A DNA stretch of 42,550 nt, from positions 1-42,550 of IMG/VR virus record IMGVR_UViG_3300020020_000087. The stretch is one strand, 5' to 3'. Every line of letters starts with the position of its first letter. Position 1 is the stretch's first letter. Shown here piece after piece: positions 7,204 to 12,640 of this stretch. Both the position numbers and the translations under genes were made by a program. The stretch comes from a virus. The notes beneath the pieces are model-generated. The model saw only the letters and a list, made by a program, of their open reading frames with translations. It made no database searches and was not told where the DNA came from.

Positions 7204-7450
7204 CGCGCTCTCCTGCGGTTTGTTCGCCCGTGGTTAAAGCCGCGCGCGCTATATCTCCGACCCCTTTGAGACAGTGCCGCCCCATGCTGGCGCTGAAGGC
7301 ATCCAGCGTCATGCCGTTGGCCGTCAGCAGCTTGTGCGCGCGATGGCACTCATCCGCGTTCGGCTCATGGAAGATGTCGATCGGATAGGCGTCGGCCCAC
7401 TGCACAATGCGTTGCAGCGCCTCGATCAAGTCTTCGCATCGCTCACACAT
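7196..7450 (-). CDS. Hypothetical protein with repeated C-terminal tail, 84 aa
   Basis: It starts at the ATG at 7450 behind GCAGGAGAGCG. The N-terminus has CxxC (MCERCEDLIEALQRIVQW) and the centre contains FHEPNADECHRAHKLL. The last residues (TTGEQTAGERDG) belong to the recurrent tail encoded by the junction cassettes of this cluster. Function unknown. Confidence 0.65.
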   Translation of the reverse strand: MCERCEDLIEALQRIVQWADAYPIDIFHEPNADECHRAHKLLTANGMTLDAFSASMGRHCLKGVGDIARAALTTGEQTAGERDG

Positions 7451-7676
7451 CGCGCTCTCCTGCGGTCACGGATGCGCGGCGCTCTTGATCGCTCTCGCGC
7501 TTGATGCAGTCGTACCAACTGTCGACTTCGTTGGTCGCAGTTTCCAGCATGTGATCGATCTCGTCGGCTTCGCGACGAAGCTGCCGCGAACGGTTTTCTA
7601 AGAACGAACGCATCGACCATGCGTCAACCTTCGCCATTGCTATGGCGGTTTGTGCTCGGCTGTAGTCCATTGGCAT
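7443..7676 (-). CDS. Hypothetical coiled-coil protein, 77 aa
   Basis: I start at MPMDYSRAQT (7676), three bases after the upstream stop and behind AAGGGCGG, rather than at a longer in-frame start that would run back through the upstream gene. The body is helical and charged (RSRQLRREADEIDHMLETA). It ends in SVTAGERDV, the cassette-type tail. No family recognised. Confidence 0.6.
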   Translation of the reverse strand: MPMDYSRAQTAIAMAKVDAWSMRSFLENRSRQLRREADEIDHMLETATNEVDSWYDCIKRESDQERRASVTAGERDV

Positions 7677-7678
7677 CA

Positions 7679-7855
7679 CTAACCGCCCTTCGCTGTCGTT
7701 AACGAGAGAAGTCCCCACGCATGTTGCAGGGCATCGTCAATAGCGGCCCGACGCTGTTGAGGAGTTTTCAGTTCGTCGTTGTGCCAATAGCTCTCGAATT
7801 GTGACGCGGCACAATCAACAGCCTTGTTCCATTCTTCGTCTGTCGGACTTGGCAT
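7679..7855 (-). CDS. Hypothetical protein, 58 aa
   Basis: The frame runs from the ATG at 7855 (MPSPTDEEWNKAVDCAASQF) to TAG at 7681-7679. It begins at the end of a junction cassette (TGATG overlap with the upstream stop) and itself ends in LTTAKGG, the cassette-type tail. The middle (TPQQRRAAIDDALQHAW) is helical. Function unknown, but it fills the only gap in the otherwise gapless chain. Confidence 0.6.
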   Translation of the reverse strand: MPSPTDEEWNKAVDCAASQFESYWHNDELKTPQQRRAAIDDALQHAWGLLSLTTAKGG

Positions 7856-8088
7856 CACTGACCGCCCTTCGCTGTCGGTTGCTCGCCTGCGGACAACGCT
7901 GCCGCGCTGGTAGCTTCGGCTGCTGCCTCTAGTGCGATTTTTCGCAAGAGGGAAAGGACATAATCAGCAACCTCACTCGGACCCTTGCAGGCACAATTAG
8001 GATAAACGCAGGGGGTATCAACGAGGCGCGGCTGAAAAGCTTTGCAAGCCATCCGTGCGATTTCATTCCGCTTCGCGGAATCAGTCAT
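7855..8088 (-). CDS. Hypothetical Cys-containing protein, 77 aa
   Basis: The start at 8088 (MTDSAKRNEIARMACKAF) lies behind a GGAGG-(G)n ribosome-binding site. A short cysteine cluster (CVYPNCACKG) suggests metal binding. An Ala-rich helix follows, then the tail SAGEQPTAKGGQ, nearly the same as that of the upstream protein. Function unknown. Confidence 0.65.
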   Translation of the reverse strand: MTDSAKRNEIARMACKAFQPRLVDTPCVYPNCACKGPSEVADYVLSLLRKIALEAAAEATSAAALSAGEQPTAKGGQ

Positions 8089-8339
8089 TGCCCCCCCCCT
8101 CCGCGTTTAGCTGTCGGTTGCTCGCCTGCGGTTACAGATTTGCGCCGCGATGGCCGAAACTTGGGGCAATCGCACTCGGCCCGGTTGGGGTCGCTATGCG
8201 AATAGGTGCTCACGAAACACTCGTGAGGTGCCGCCGCTGCGTGGTGCGCGAGCGTGTGACCGCAGACACATATGCGGTCTAGCTTGCCGTCGAACGTGTA
8301 GCGTCCGTCGTCAGCGCGATCTTGTTTGCGAAGCGGCAT
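8085..8339 (-). CDS. Hypothetical Cys/His-rich protein, 84 aa
   Basis: This is the first sizeable gene of the leftward operon. Its ATG at 8339 is preceded by GGAGGAGATTGA. It carries a Cys/His array (RICVCGHTLAHHAAAAPHEC then ECDCPKF), probably a zinc site, and ends in TAGEQPTAKRGGGGQ. The Gly run of this tail is encoded by a homopolymer of nine G on the coding strand (8091-8099), which also forms the ribosome-binding site of the next gene. Confidence 0.65.
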   Translation of the reverse strand: MPLRKQDRADDGRYTFDGKLDRICVCGHTLAHHAAAAPHECFVSTYSHSDPNRAECDCPKFRPSRRKSVTAGEQPTAKRGGGGQ

Positions 8340-8405
8340 TCAATCTCCTCCGCGTTTAGCTGTCGTCACAGCCCATGTCGCTCTCCGTTGGCTGGTCGCT
8401 TAACC

Positions 8406-8452
8406 ACAATAGGCAAAAAGCTATTGACGCGTCAAGTCACGCAGCGCATAAT
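8406..8452. promoter_or_regulatory. Divergent promoter with shared palindromic operator
   Basis: On the plus strand TTGACG (8424-8429) is followed after exactly 17 bp by CATAAT (8447-8452), placing transcription start near 8459, just before the 8480 gene. The -35 lies in the perfect 12-bp palindrome TTGACGCGTCAA (8424-8435), so the same element reads as TTGACG leftward. There, TATTGT (8411-8406) lies 18 bp away as a -10 for the leftward early operon. A protein binding this palindrome would control both directions. Confidence 0.65.
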
Positions 8453-8479
8453 TTTCAAACAGCAAACAGGAGGACACAC

Positions 8480-8581
8480 ATGCTGGTTCTTTCGGCTATC
8501 GCTTGGGGTCTCGTCGTCGCCCTGCTGATCGGCCTCATCCACCTCTGCATCATCAGCACGATCGCCGGGAGGCCCGAATGA
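8480..8581 (+). CDS. Small single-span membrane protein, 33 aa
   Basis: An ACAGGAGGACACAC ribosome-binding site precedes the ATG at 8480. The product is one hydrophobic helix (MLVLSAIAWGLVVALLIGLI then HLCIISTIAGRPE). It is the first gene right of the divergent promoter and overlaps the next start by ATGA. It may be an inner-membrane peptide acting early in infection; no family recognised. Confidence 0.65.
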   Translation: MLVLSAIAWGLVVALLIGLIHLCIISTIAGRPE

Positions 8582-8670
8582 AAAGCCTCCTGATCGCGGC
8601 CGCCGGAGAGGGCATCGCCGTACTGATCATCGGCGCCATCGTCGCGGCACACCTGCAGGTGTGGCCATGA
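8578..8670 (+). CDS. Small single-span membrane protein, 30 aa
   Basis: The ATG at 8578 lies in ATGA with the upstream stop and has GGGAGG just before it. The product (MKSLLIAAAGEGIAVLIIGA, then a short hydrophobic end HLQVWP) is a second membrane-spanning peptide directly after the first. The pair may act together; the function is unknown. Confidence 0.6.
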   Translation: MKSLLIAAAGEGIAVLIIGAIVAAHLQVWP

Positions 8671-8951
8671 TGCCCATGACCAAGATCCCCGGCGTGCCCG
8701 ACCGCGCCACCGCCAAGCCCGGCATGGCGTTCTTCTCCGGCACCGGGCCCGCCGGTTACACCTGCGGCAGCTGTCTGCACCGCGGCGGCTGGCGCAAGGT
8801 CGAGCAGCGCAACGGCGACGTCGTCTCGCGCCGCACCAGCGAGTGTCAGGCGTTCTTTCGCCTGACCGGCAGGCACGGGCCGAACGTCGCAAAGGAATGG
8901 CTCGCCTGCAAATACTTCGAGAAAATCCCCGAGAGCAAAAATAGGCGTTGA
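8667..8951 (+). CDS. Cys-motif small protein, 94 aa
   Basis: The start at 8667 overlaps the previous stop; MMPMTKIPGV offers nearby alternatives. Four cysteines (TCGSCLHRGG, later SECQAFF and LACKYFE) are spaced like a small zinc-binding fold. The stop at 8951 lies inside the operator-promoter of the next gene, so that promoter is embedded in the end of this one. No family recognised. Confidence 0.65.
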   Translation: MMPMTKIPGVPDRATAKPGMAFFSGTGPAGYTCGSCLHRGGWRKVEQRNGDVVSRRTSECQAFFRLTGRHGPNVAKEWLACKYFEKIPESKNRR

Positions 8952-9000
8952 CAGACTAGGTCAGTTTGGCCTAGTCTGTTTCTACCAACACAGGAGCCTT
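8948..9000 (+). promoter_or_regulatory. Promoter-operator module, copy 1
   Basis: TTGACA (8948-8953) and TAGTCT (8972-8977) are 18 bp apart and enclose the interrupted palindrome ACAGACTAGG (8951-8960) / CCTAGTCTGT (8970-8979). CTACCAACACAGGAG then leads to the ATG at 9004. The same module recurs before the genes at 39348, 40155 and 41075. Confidence 0.75.
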
Positions 9001-9003
9001 CAC

Positions 9004-9198
9004 ATGCGTGTACAGATCCCCGCCTATACCGACCGCTGGATGATGGGCGATCGCTTCGGCGATGTCGTCAAGGTCGTCAACAAGCCCCGCCCCGATGACG
9101 TCACCCGCGCGCCGTGGTGCGAAATCGCTCACGTCAAGCTGGACAAGTCCGGCAAGACGGTGCGCGTCATCCTCAGCGACTGCACGGTGGTCGCGTGA
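9004..9198 (+). CDS. Hypothetical protein, 64 aa
   Basis: It is expressed from promoter-operator copy 1 with AGGAG upstream. The sequence suggests a small beta-barrel-like domain: DRWMMGDRFGDVVKVVNKPR, then HVKLDKSGKTVRVILSDCTV. Small proteins of this kind occur in many phages without assigned function. Its stop overlaps the next start. Confidence 0.7.
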   Translation: MRVQIPAYTDRWMMGDRFGDVVKVVNKPRPDDVTRAPWCEIAHVKLDKSGKTVRVILSDCTVVA

Positions 9199-9446
9199 TG
9201 CGCAAATCCCTCGACTATCCGTTCGACGACGTCGTGAAGAACGCCAGCGCCAAGATCCGCGAGGGCGCCACGGTCTACCAGAAGTTCACCTGCGCCGGGT
9301 GCGGTCGGCGGTTGGGTATGGACGAGCCCAACGTGTTCCACACGTCCGGTACCTGCGACAACTGCGATGCCGTGACCGACATTCGCAAACGTGGCTGCAA
9401 TTTCATGGCGGTACTGACGGGGGAGCGCCATGGAAATCGTCATTAG
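9198..9446 (+). CDS. Zinc-ribbon protein, 82 aa
   Basis: The ATG at 9198 shares a base with the previous stop. Two CxxC knuckles (FTCAGCGRRLGM and GTCDNCDAVTDI, about 21 residues apart) form a zinc ribbon. The final Cys (KRGCNF) is extra. Nucleic-acid or protein binding is likely from the fold class only. It overlaps the following gene by 17 nt. Confidence 0.7.
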   Translation: MRKSLDYPFDDVVKNASAKIREGATVYQKFTCAGCGRRLGMDEPNVFHTSGTCDNCDAVTDIRKRGCNFMAVLTGERHGNRH

Positions 9447-9879
9447 TGACGGCGGCCGCAGGGCCGCCGGGTTCGACACCAAGGGCGGCGACTGCGTCAC
9501 CCGCGCGATCGCGATCGCGACCGGGAAGCCCTACGCCCGGATCCACCGCGAGGTCTCGGCGGTCAACGCCAAGATGCGCAAGACGCCGCGGCGCAAGCCA
9601 ACGGTTGGGCAGTTCACGGCCGATCGCGGGATCTACACCGGCAGCGTGCTGTTCAAGCGCTACATGCGCAGTCTGGGGTTCGTCTGGACGGCGACCATGA
9701 GCATCGGCAGCGGCTGCCGCGTGCACCTGCGCGACGGCGAGCTGCCGCCGGGGCGGCTGGTCGTCAAGGTGAGCAGGCACTACGCCGCCGTGATCGGCGG
9801 CGTGCTGCACGACACCCACGACTCGACGCGCGGAGGCACGCGCTGCGTCTACGGGTACTGGCGCCTGACAAAGACCTGA
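9430..9879 (+). CDS. Papain-like cysteine-peptidase-fold protein, 149 aa
   Basis: Near the N-terminus KGGDCVTRAIAIATGKPY places a Cys (C22) at the start of a helix. Near the C-terminus VSRHYAAVIGGVLHDTHDS supplies H117 and D128. This Cys-His-Asp order and spacing fit papain-like or C39-like peptidases. The middle contains KPTVGQFTADRGIYTGSV. If active it could cleave a host or phage protein, but its substrate cannot be read from the sequence. It is the last gene before a strong terminator. Confidence 0.65.
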   Translation: MEIVISDGGRRAAGFDTKGGDCVTRAIAIATGKPYARIHREVSAVNAKMRKTPRRKPTVGQFTADRGIYTGSVLFKRYMRSLGFVWTATMSIGSGCRVHLRDGELPPGRLVVKVSRHYAAVIGGVLHDTHDSTRGGTRCVYGYWRLTKT

Positions 9880-9885
9880 ACGGAA

Positions 9886-9921
9886 AAATGCCCGCGGGGC
9901 TTTCGCTTCCCGCGGGCATTT
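9886..9921. terminator. Bidirectional rho-independent terminator
   Basis: AAATGCCCGCGGG (9886-9898) and CCCGCGGGCATTT (9909-9921) form a perfect 13-bp stem with a 10-nt loop. The hairpin is flanked by A on the left and T on the right, so it can act in both directions. It lies just after the stop of the cysteine-peptidase-like gene. Confidence 0.9.
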
Positions 9922-10224
9922 CTACGCTGACAACGCGACCAACTTCCAACACCAACTTGGAGCCCGGGCAGATTACCAAAGCCGGGCCGGTGCGGCAAGC
10001 CTTGCAAATGTGGTCGAAGTTGCTGTGTTTGAAAATGCAGGAAGTGCCTGTGCCGCAGCACCTAATCACATTTTGTTACATTGACATCATTGACGAAAAT
10101 GCAAGAAGTGGCTGGTAAATGGGCACTTTTGGCGTTTTTGAAAAAGTCGATGTGCTATGGTGTTCCTGCGTTGGTGCGACAACACCAACGCAGGCTGTTT
10201 GACAACCAAATCGGAGAAAGAGAC
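9922..10224 (+). other. Non-coding control region with direct and inverted repeats
   Basis: I find no credible gene in these 303 bases, which look more A+T-rich than their surroundings. GAAAATGCAGGAAGTGCCTG (10031-10050) and GAAAATGCAAGAAGTGGCTG (10095-10114) are 18/20 identical. An extended -10-like TGCTATGGT ends at 10161. It is followed by the perfect 12-bp inverted repeat CCTGCGTTGGTG/CACCAACGCAGG (10165-10176, 10183-10194) around a 6-nt loop, in what would be the 5' leader of the 10225 gene. The hairpin could be an attenuator or an operator. Confidence 0.55.
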
Positions 10225-10641
10225 ATGACGCTACTACAGCAGAAGCGGCTCGCACAACTACGTGCGCAGCTTGATCGGAACCTCGATCTACGCGACGGGA
10301 CGATTACGAGACTGGTCAGGCTCGTCGCCAAGATCGAAAAGCTAACGAAAGCGATCGGCCGCGCCGAGAAGCGAATGGCAGCCGCGCCAGCGCGGTCCCC
10401 GGCCGTCATCGCGCCACCCGCTCCACCGCCACCGCCCGCCGCGGTGTTCGATGACGAGATGCCGGACTTCCTGCGGCGCACGAAGCTCGATCCTGTCGCC
10501 GCCTCGATCGCGGCCGAGAACGAGGAGCGGCGCAAGATCAAGTCGCGCAACCGTATCGACAAGATGAAGGCGAAGCAGCGCGGCGACACCAAGCGTATGC
10601 CTCTGGAGGGGCGCGACGCCCTGAAGGCGATATTCGGATAA
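10225..10641 (+). CDS. Hypothetical basic coiled-coil protein, 138 aa
   Basis: The ATG at 10225 follows CGGAGAAAGAGAC. The N-terminal 55 residues are a charged amphipathic helix (LLQQKRLAQLRAQLDRNLDL, VRLVAKIEKLTKAIGRAEKR), probably a coiled coil. An Ala/Pro linker follows (PPAPPPPPAA), then a very basic segment (KIKSRNRIDKMKAKQRGDTK) that could bind nucleic acid. It is a single-gene unit with its own leader and terminator. No family recognised. Confidence 0.7.
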   Translation: MTLLQQKRLAQLRAQLDRNLDLRDGTITRLVRLVAKIEKLTKAIGRAEKRMAAAPARSPAVIAPPAPPPPPAAVFDDEMPDFLRRTKLDPVAASIAAENEERRKIKSRNRIDKMKAKQRGDTKRMPLEGRDALKAIFG

Positions 10642-10649
10642 ACGAAGAA

Positions 10650-10675
10650 CCCCCGGCGCGAGCCGGGGGTTTTTT
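10650..10675. terminator. Rho-independent terminator between convergent units
   Basis: CCCCCGGC (10650-10657) and GCCGGGGG (10662-10669) form an 8-bp stem with the tetraloop GCGA, followed by six T on the plus strand. On the minus strand the sequence after the hairpin is TTCTTCG, so it may also end the late operon. Confidence 0.9.
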
Positions 10676-10848
10676 CATCTGATCGGTGCGCCGAAGGCCG
10701 CCCAGCCGAGCAACAGCAGCAGGATGAACAGCATCAAGTTGCCGCCGACCGGCTGCCACTGGCCCTGCGAAATGCCCGGCCAGCTCGACCAGAAGCCGAA
10801 GACCAGCCACAGCAGCATGAGTATCCAGAATATCAATCCCATCGACAT
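10675..10848 (-). CDS. Holin-like two-span membrane protein, 57 aa
   Basis: GAGGAG lies 8 nt before the ATG at 10848. The protein has two hydrophobic spans, MGLIFWILMLLWLVFGFW and LMLFILLLLLGWAAFG, separated by a short polar loop (SSWPGISQGQWQPVGGN). This size and topology, directly after the endolysin, match small phage holin-like proteins of the W-I-L-M-L-L-W type. The lysis role is inferred from context. Confidence 0.7.
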   Translation of the reverse strand: MSMGLIFWILMLLWLVFGFWSSWPGISQGQWQPVGGNLMLFILLLLLGWAAFGAPIR

Positions 10849-10850
10849 TG

Positions 10851-11552
10851 TTAGATCTCCTCGCCGTTGACGACGATCTGCACGTCGACATCGTCAGGTG
10901 CTGTGATGTTGACGGTGACCAACCGTCTCGCGGGGTCAGGCATTGGCTTGACGTCGAGGCCGCACCATTCGAGCGCGAGCAGCTCGTCGTCGGCAGCGTT
11001 AATGTACCTGTTGCAATCGACGTTGCCTGAGACGCCTGAGACCGAACCTTGGTCGGTGTACTGCCACAGCCACCACTCAGGCCACGTCGCGGTCGGCCAT
11101 GACGGTTCGCCCTGTGTGTACTGCGCGAGCCACAGTCGATGCCTCGCGAGGAAGTCATCGTGGCCGGTGACCTGCGCCTTGATCACATGCCCGCTGTAGA
11201 CGACGGCCTTCTGCCCGGTCATCTCCTCGACGATGCCGAGAAATTCTTTCAGGTCGTTGAGCGTAACGCTGGTGTCCTCGTGATCGGCCGCAAGCAGCAC
11301 CCCGTTGTGATTGCCGACGTTCTGCACGAACCAGCGCGCCTGCTTGTACGCATCGACCGGCCGCAGGAAATGGTACGCGCCCCACAGCAGGCCTGCCGCC
11401 TCGGCCTGCCCGCGCCGCTTCATATAGGTCGGGTCCACGTACCCGGTGCTCTCGGTGCATTTGTGGATCACGCCGGTAACGCCCGCCGCCTTCAGCTTGG
11501 CGAAGTCCACGCCCTCGTTCCAGTGGCTCAGGTCGACGACGGGATCAGTCAT
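10851..11552 (-). CDS. GH25-family endolysin (lysozyme), 233 aa
   Basis: It starts at MTDPVVDLSHWNEGVDF (11552) with AGGAG upstream. The glycoside hydrolase 25 pattern is clear: VDLSHWN (catalytic-site Asp), GVIHKCTESTGYVDPTY, GAYHFLRP, LLAADHED (the DxE pair), VVYSGH and RLWLAQYT, through to residue about 190. The C-terminal 40 residues (RRLVTVNITAPDDVDVQIVV) look like a small beta add-on, possibly cell-wall binding. It hydrolyses peptidoglycan at the end of infection. No signal peptide is visible, so it needs the holin-like neighbour or another route. Confidence 0.9.
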   Translation of the reverse strand: MTDPVVDLSHWNEGVDFAKLKAAGVTGVIHKCTESTGYVDPTYMKRRGQAEAAGLLWGAYHFLRPVDAYKQARWFVQNVGNHNGVLLAADHEDTSVTLNDLKEFLGIVEEMTGQKAVVYSGHVIKAQVTGHDDFLARHRLWLAQYTQGEPSWPTATWPEWWLWQYTDQGSVSGVSGNVDCNRYINAADDELLALEWCGLDVKPMPDPARRLVTVNITAPDDVDVQIVVNGEEI

Positions 11553-11866
11553 GGCGGCTCCTGACACGTCGGCGGCATCCAGACCAGCGCGGCATTGCGT
11601 GCACGGTTATAAGCGTTGACGCCGATGTTCATGCCTTGCCGCGCCCGCTTGGGTTGGTCGCTCGGGTCCTTGAGCCACACGTCGTAGACATGCACCGTGT
11701 GCTGCTTTAGCCCCTGCTCGATGCCGTCGATGATAATCTCACGCGCCCGCTCGCGCGTGGCGGGATCCATACAGATCGTCGTGGCCACCTCGGCCCGCGC
11801 CAACATCATCGTGAGCGCCATTGCGATGGACGCCACGAATGCCGCGAGTGAGATGGCCACACGCAT
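11549..11866 (-). CDS. Hypothetical secreted or membrane-anchored protein, 105 aa
   Basis: The first 25 residues (RVAISLAAFVASIAMALTMM then LARAEV) are a signal peptide or N-terminal anchor. The rest is soluble and helical (DPATRERAREIIIDGIEQGL) and ends MPPTCQEPP. It overlaps the endolysin start by ATGA, so it is part of the lysis cassette by position. A spanin-like role is possible, but I see neither a lipobox nor a clear coiled coil. Confidence 0.7.
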   Translation of the reverse strand: MRVAISLAAFVASIAMALTMMLARAEVATTICMDPATRERAREIIIDGIEQGLKQHTVHVYDVWLKDPSDQPKRARQGMNIGVNAYNRARNAALVWMPPTCQEPP

Positions 11867-11867
11867 G

Positions 11868-12044
11868 TCACCCGTGCTGCGCTTCGTTCTCGACCGTCTT
11901 CGGCTTGAGCGCTGCGCCGTTCGCGATCTGCTCGATGATCTTGATCATCGGGTTTTGGGTCACCTGCGCGAAATGCATCGGCGGCACGTAGGGCTGCATG
12001 GTGTTGAGTGCGACGATAAATGCGCGTGCGTCTTCTTGGTTCAT
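11868..12044 (-). CDS. Hypothetical protein, 58 aa
   Basis: The frame from ATG 12044 (MNQEDARAFIVALNTMQPYV) to TGA at 11870 overlaps the upstream stop (ATGA) and ends just before the next start. It has no hydrophobic segment. It sits among tail-fibre-associated and lysis genes. Its function is unknown. Confidence 0.6.
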   Translation of the reverse strand: MNQEDARAFIVALNTMQPYVPPMHFAQVTQNPMIKIIEQIANGAALKPKTVENEAQHG

Positions 12045-12277
12045 GGTTTCACCGGCACGCCCATGGTGCCGCCTTTCTGGCCTTCTGGCCGGGTGGGGTT
12101 GACGAGGAATGAGTTCAGCGCCGACAGCTTCACAACTGCCGGGTTCGACGTGTCGTGATAGACGGTTTTCTCGCCGGTCGTGTCGTTGGTGTAGGTGTCA
12201 CCGAGGAATACGGTGACATCAGGATCGTTATCGCCGGGCGTGATGTCCGACTGAAAGCGCCATGCGGTGAGTGACAT
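12041..12277 (-). CDS. Hypothetical protein, 78 aa
   Basis: AGGAG precedes the ATG at 12277. The sequence is polar and Asp/Thr-rich (DITPGDNDPDVTVFLGDTYT, then DTTGEKTVYHD) and looks beta-rich, as in small virion proteins. It is overlapped by the next gene. No family recognised. Confidence 0.65.
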   Translation of the reverse strand: MSLTAWRFQSDITPGDNDPDVTVFLGDTYTNDTTGEKTVYHDTSNPAVVKLSALNSFLVNPTRPEGQKGGTMGVPVKP

Positions 12278-12289
12278 GCGTTTGCTCCT

Positions 12290-12640
12290 TTACCGTTTTG
12301 CCAGCTTGGCCAGCGTGGCCTCGATCTTGTCGAGGCGCTCCTCCAGCGGTGACTTCAGCGGCTGCACTATCGGCGGCGGATCGACGTAGGTCACGACGCC
12401 ATCGATATAGCGCGCCCTGTCAGGCGCGGCGATCAGCGCCTTCCACGCCTCCTCGCTGATCTCGATAGCTTCAGGCGGAATGCCGCTGTTGCGCTCGCCG
12501 TCCTTTGACGGAAAAATTTCCGTGTTCCAGAACCCGGTCGGCACGCCCTCTGGTGTGAACGTGCCGAAAAACGTCAGCGGCTCCGCTACGCCAATTGGCG
12601 CATCCGGCGTGATCTTCTGTGTGTCGATGTCGTCGGTCAT
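12290..12640 (-). CDS. Putative tail-fibre assembly chaperone, 116 aa
   Basis: I start at MTDDIDTQKI (12640), which overlaps the tail-fibre stop. The features GFWNTEIFPSKDGERNS, IPPEAIEISEEAWKALIAA and a C-terminal coiled coil (LEERLDKIEATLAKLAK) resemble phage tail-fibre assembly proteins (IPxxAxEISxExWxxLL), which are normally encoded directly downstream of the fibre gene, as here. Such chaperones assist fibre trimerisation. Confidence 0.65.
   Translation of the reverse strand: MTDDIDTQKITPDAPIGVAEPLTFFGTFTPEGVPTGFWNTEIFPSKDGERNSGIPPEAIEISEEAWKALIAAPDRARYIDGVVTYVDPPPIVQPLKSPLEERLDKIEATLAKLAKR

Larger units (their letters stand above)
7196..8376 (-). repeat. Six homologous gene-junction cassettes
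   Basis: Consecutive small ORFs are joined by related DNA. On the coding strand, GCAGGCGAGCAACCGACAGC is identical at two junctions (about 8110-8129 and 7870-7889). Shorter GACAGC-(T/G)AA versions with GCGGAGG or AAGGGCGG lie at about 8347-8366 and 7682-7697. A second form, ACCGCAGGAGAGCGCGATG, is identical at about 7202-7220 and 7449-7467. Each cassette encodes the C-terminal tail of one protein ((T/S)AGEQPTAK or TAGERD) and supplies the Shine-Dalgarno sequence and start of the next. This resembles the start-associated sequences described in some mycobacteriophages. Confidence 0.75.

Noticed and set aside
9888-10118. Rightward open frame of 76 codons
   Set aside because: It starts inside the terminator stem, has no ribosome-binding site, and crosses direct repeats with unlike codon use. 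I treat it as non-coding.
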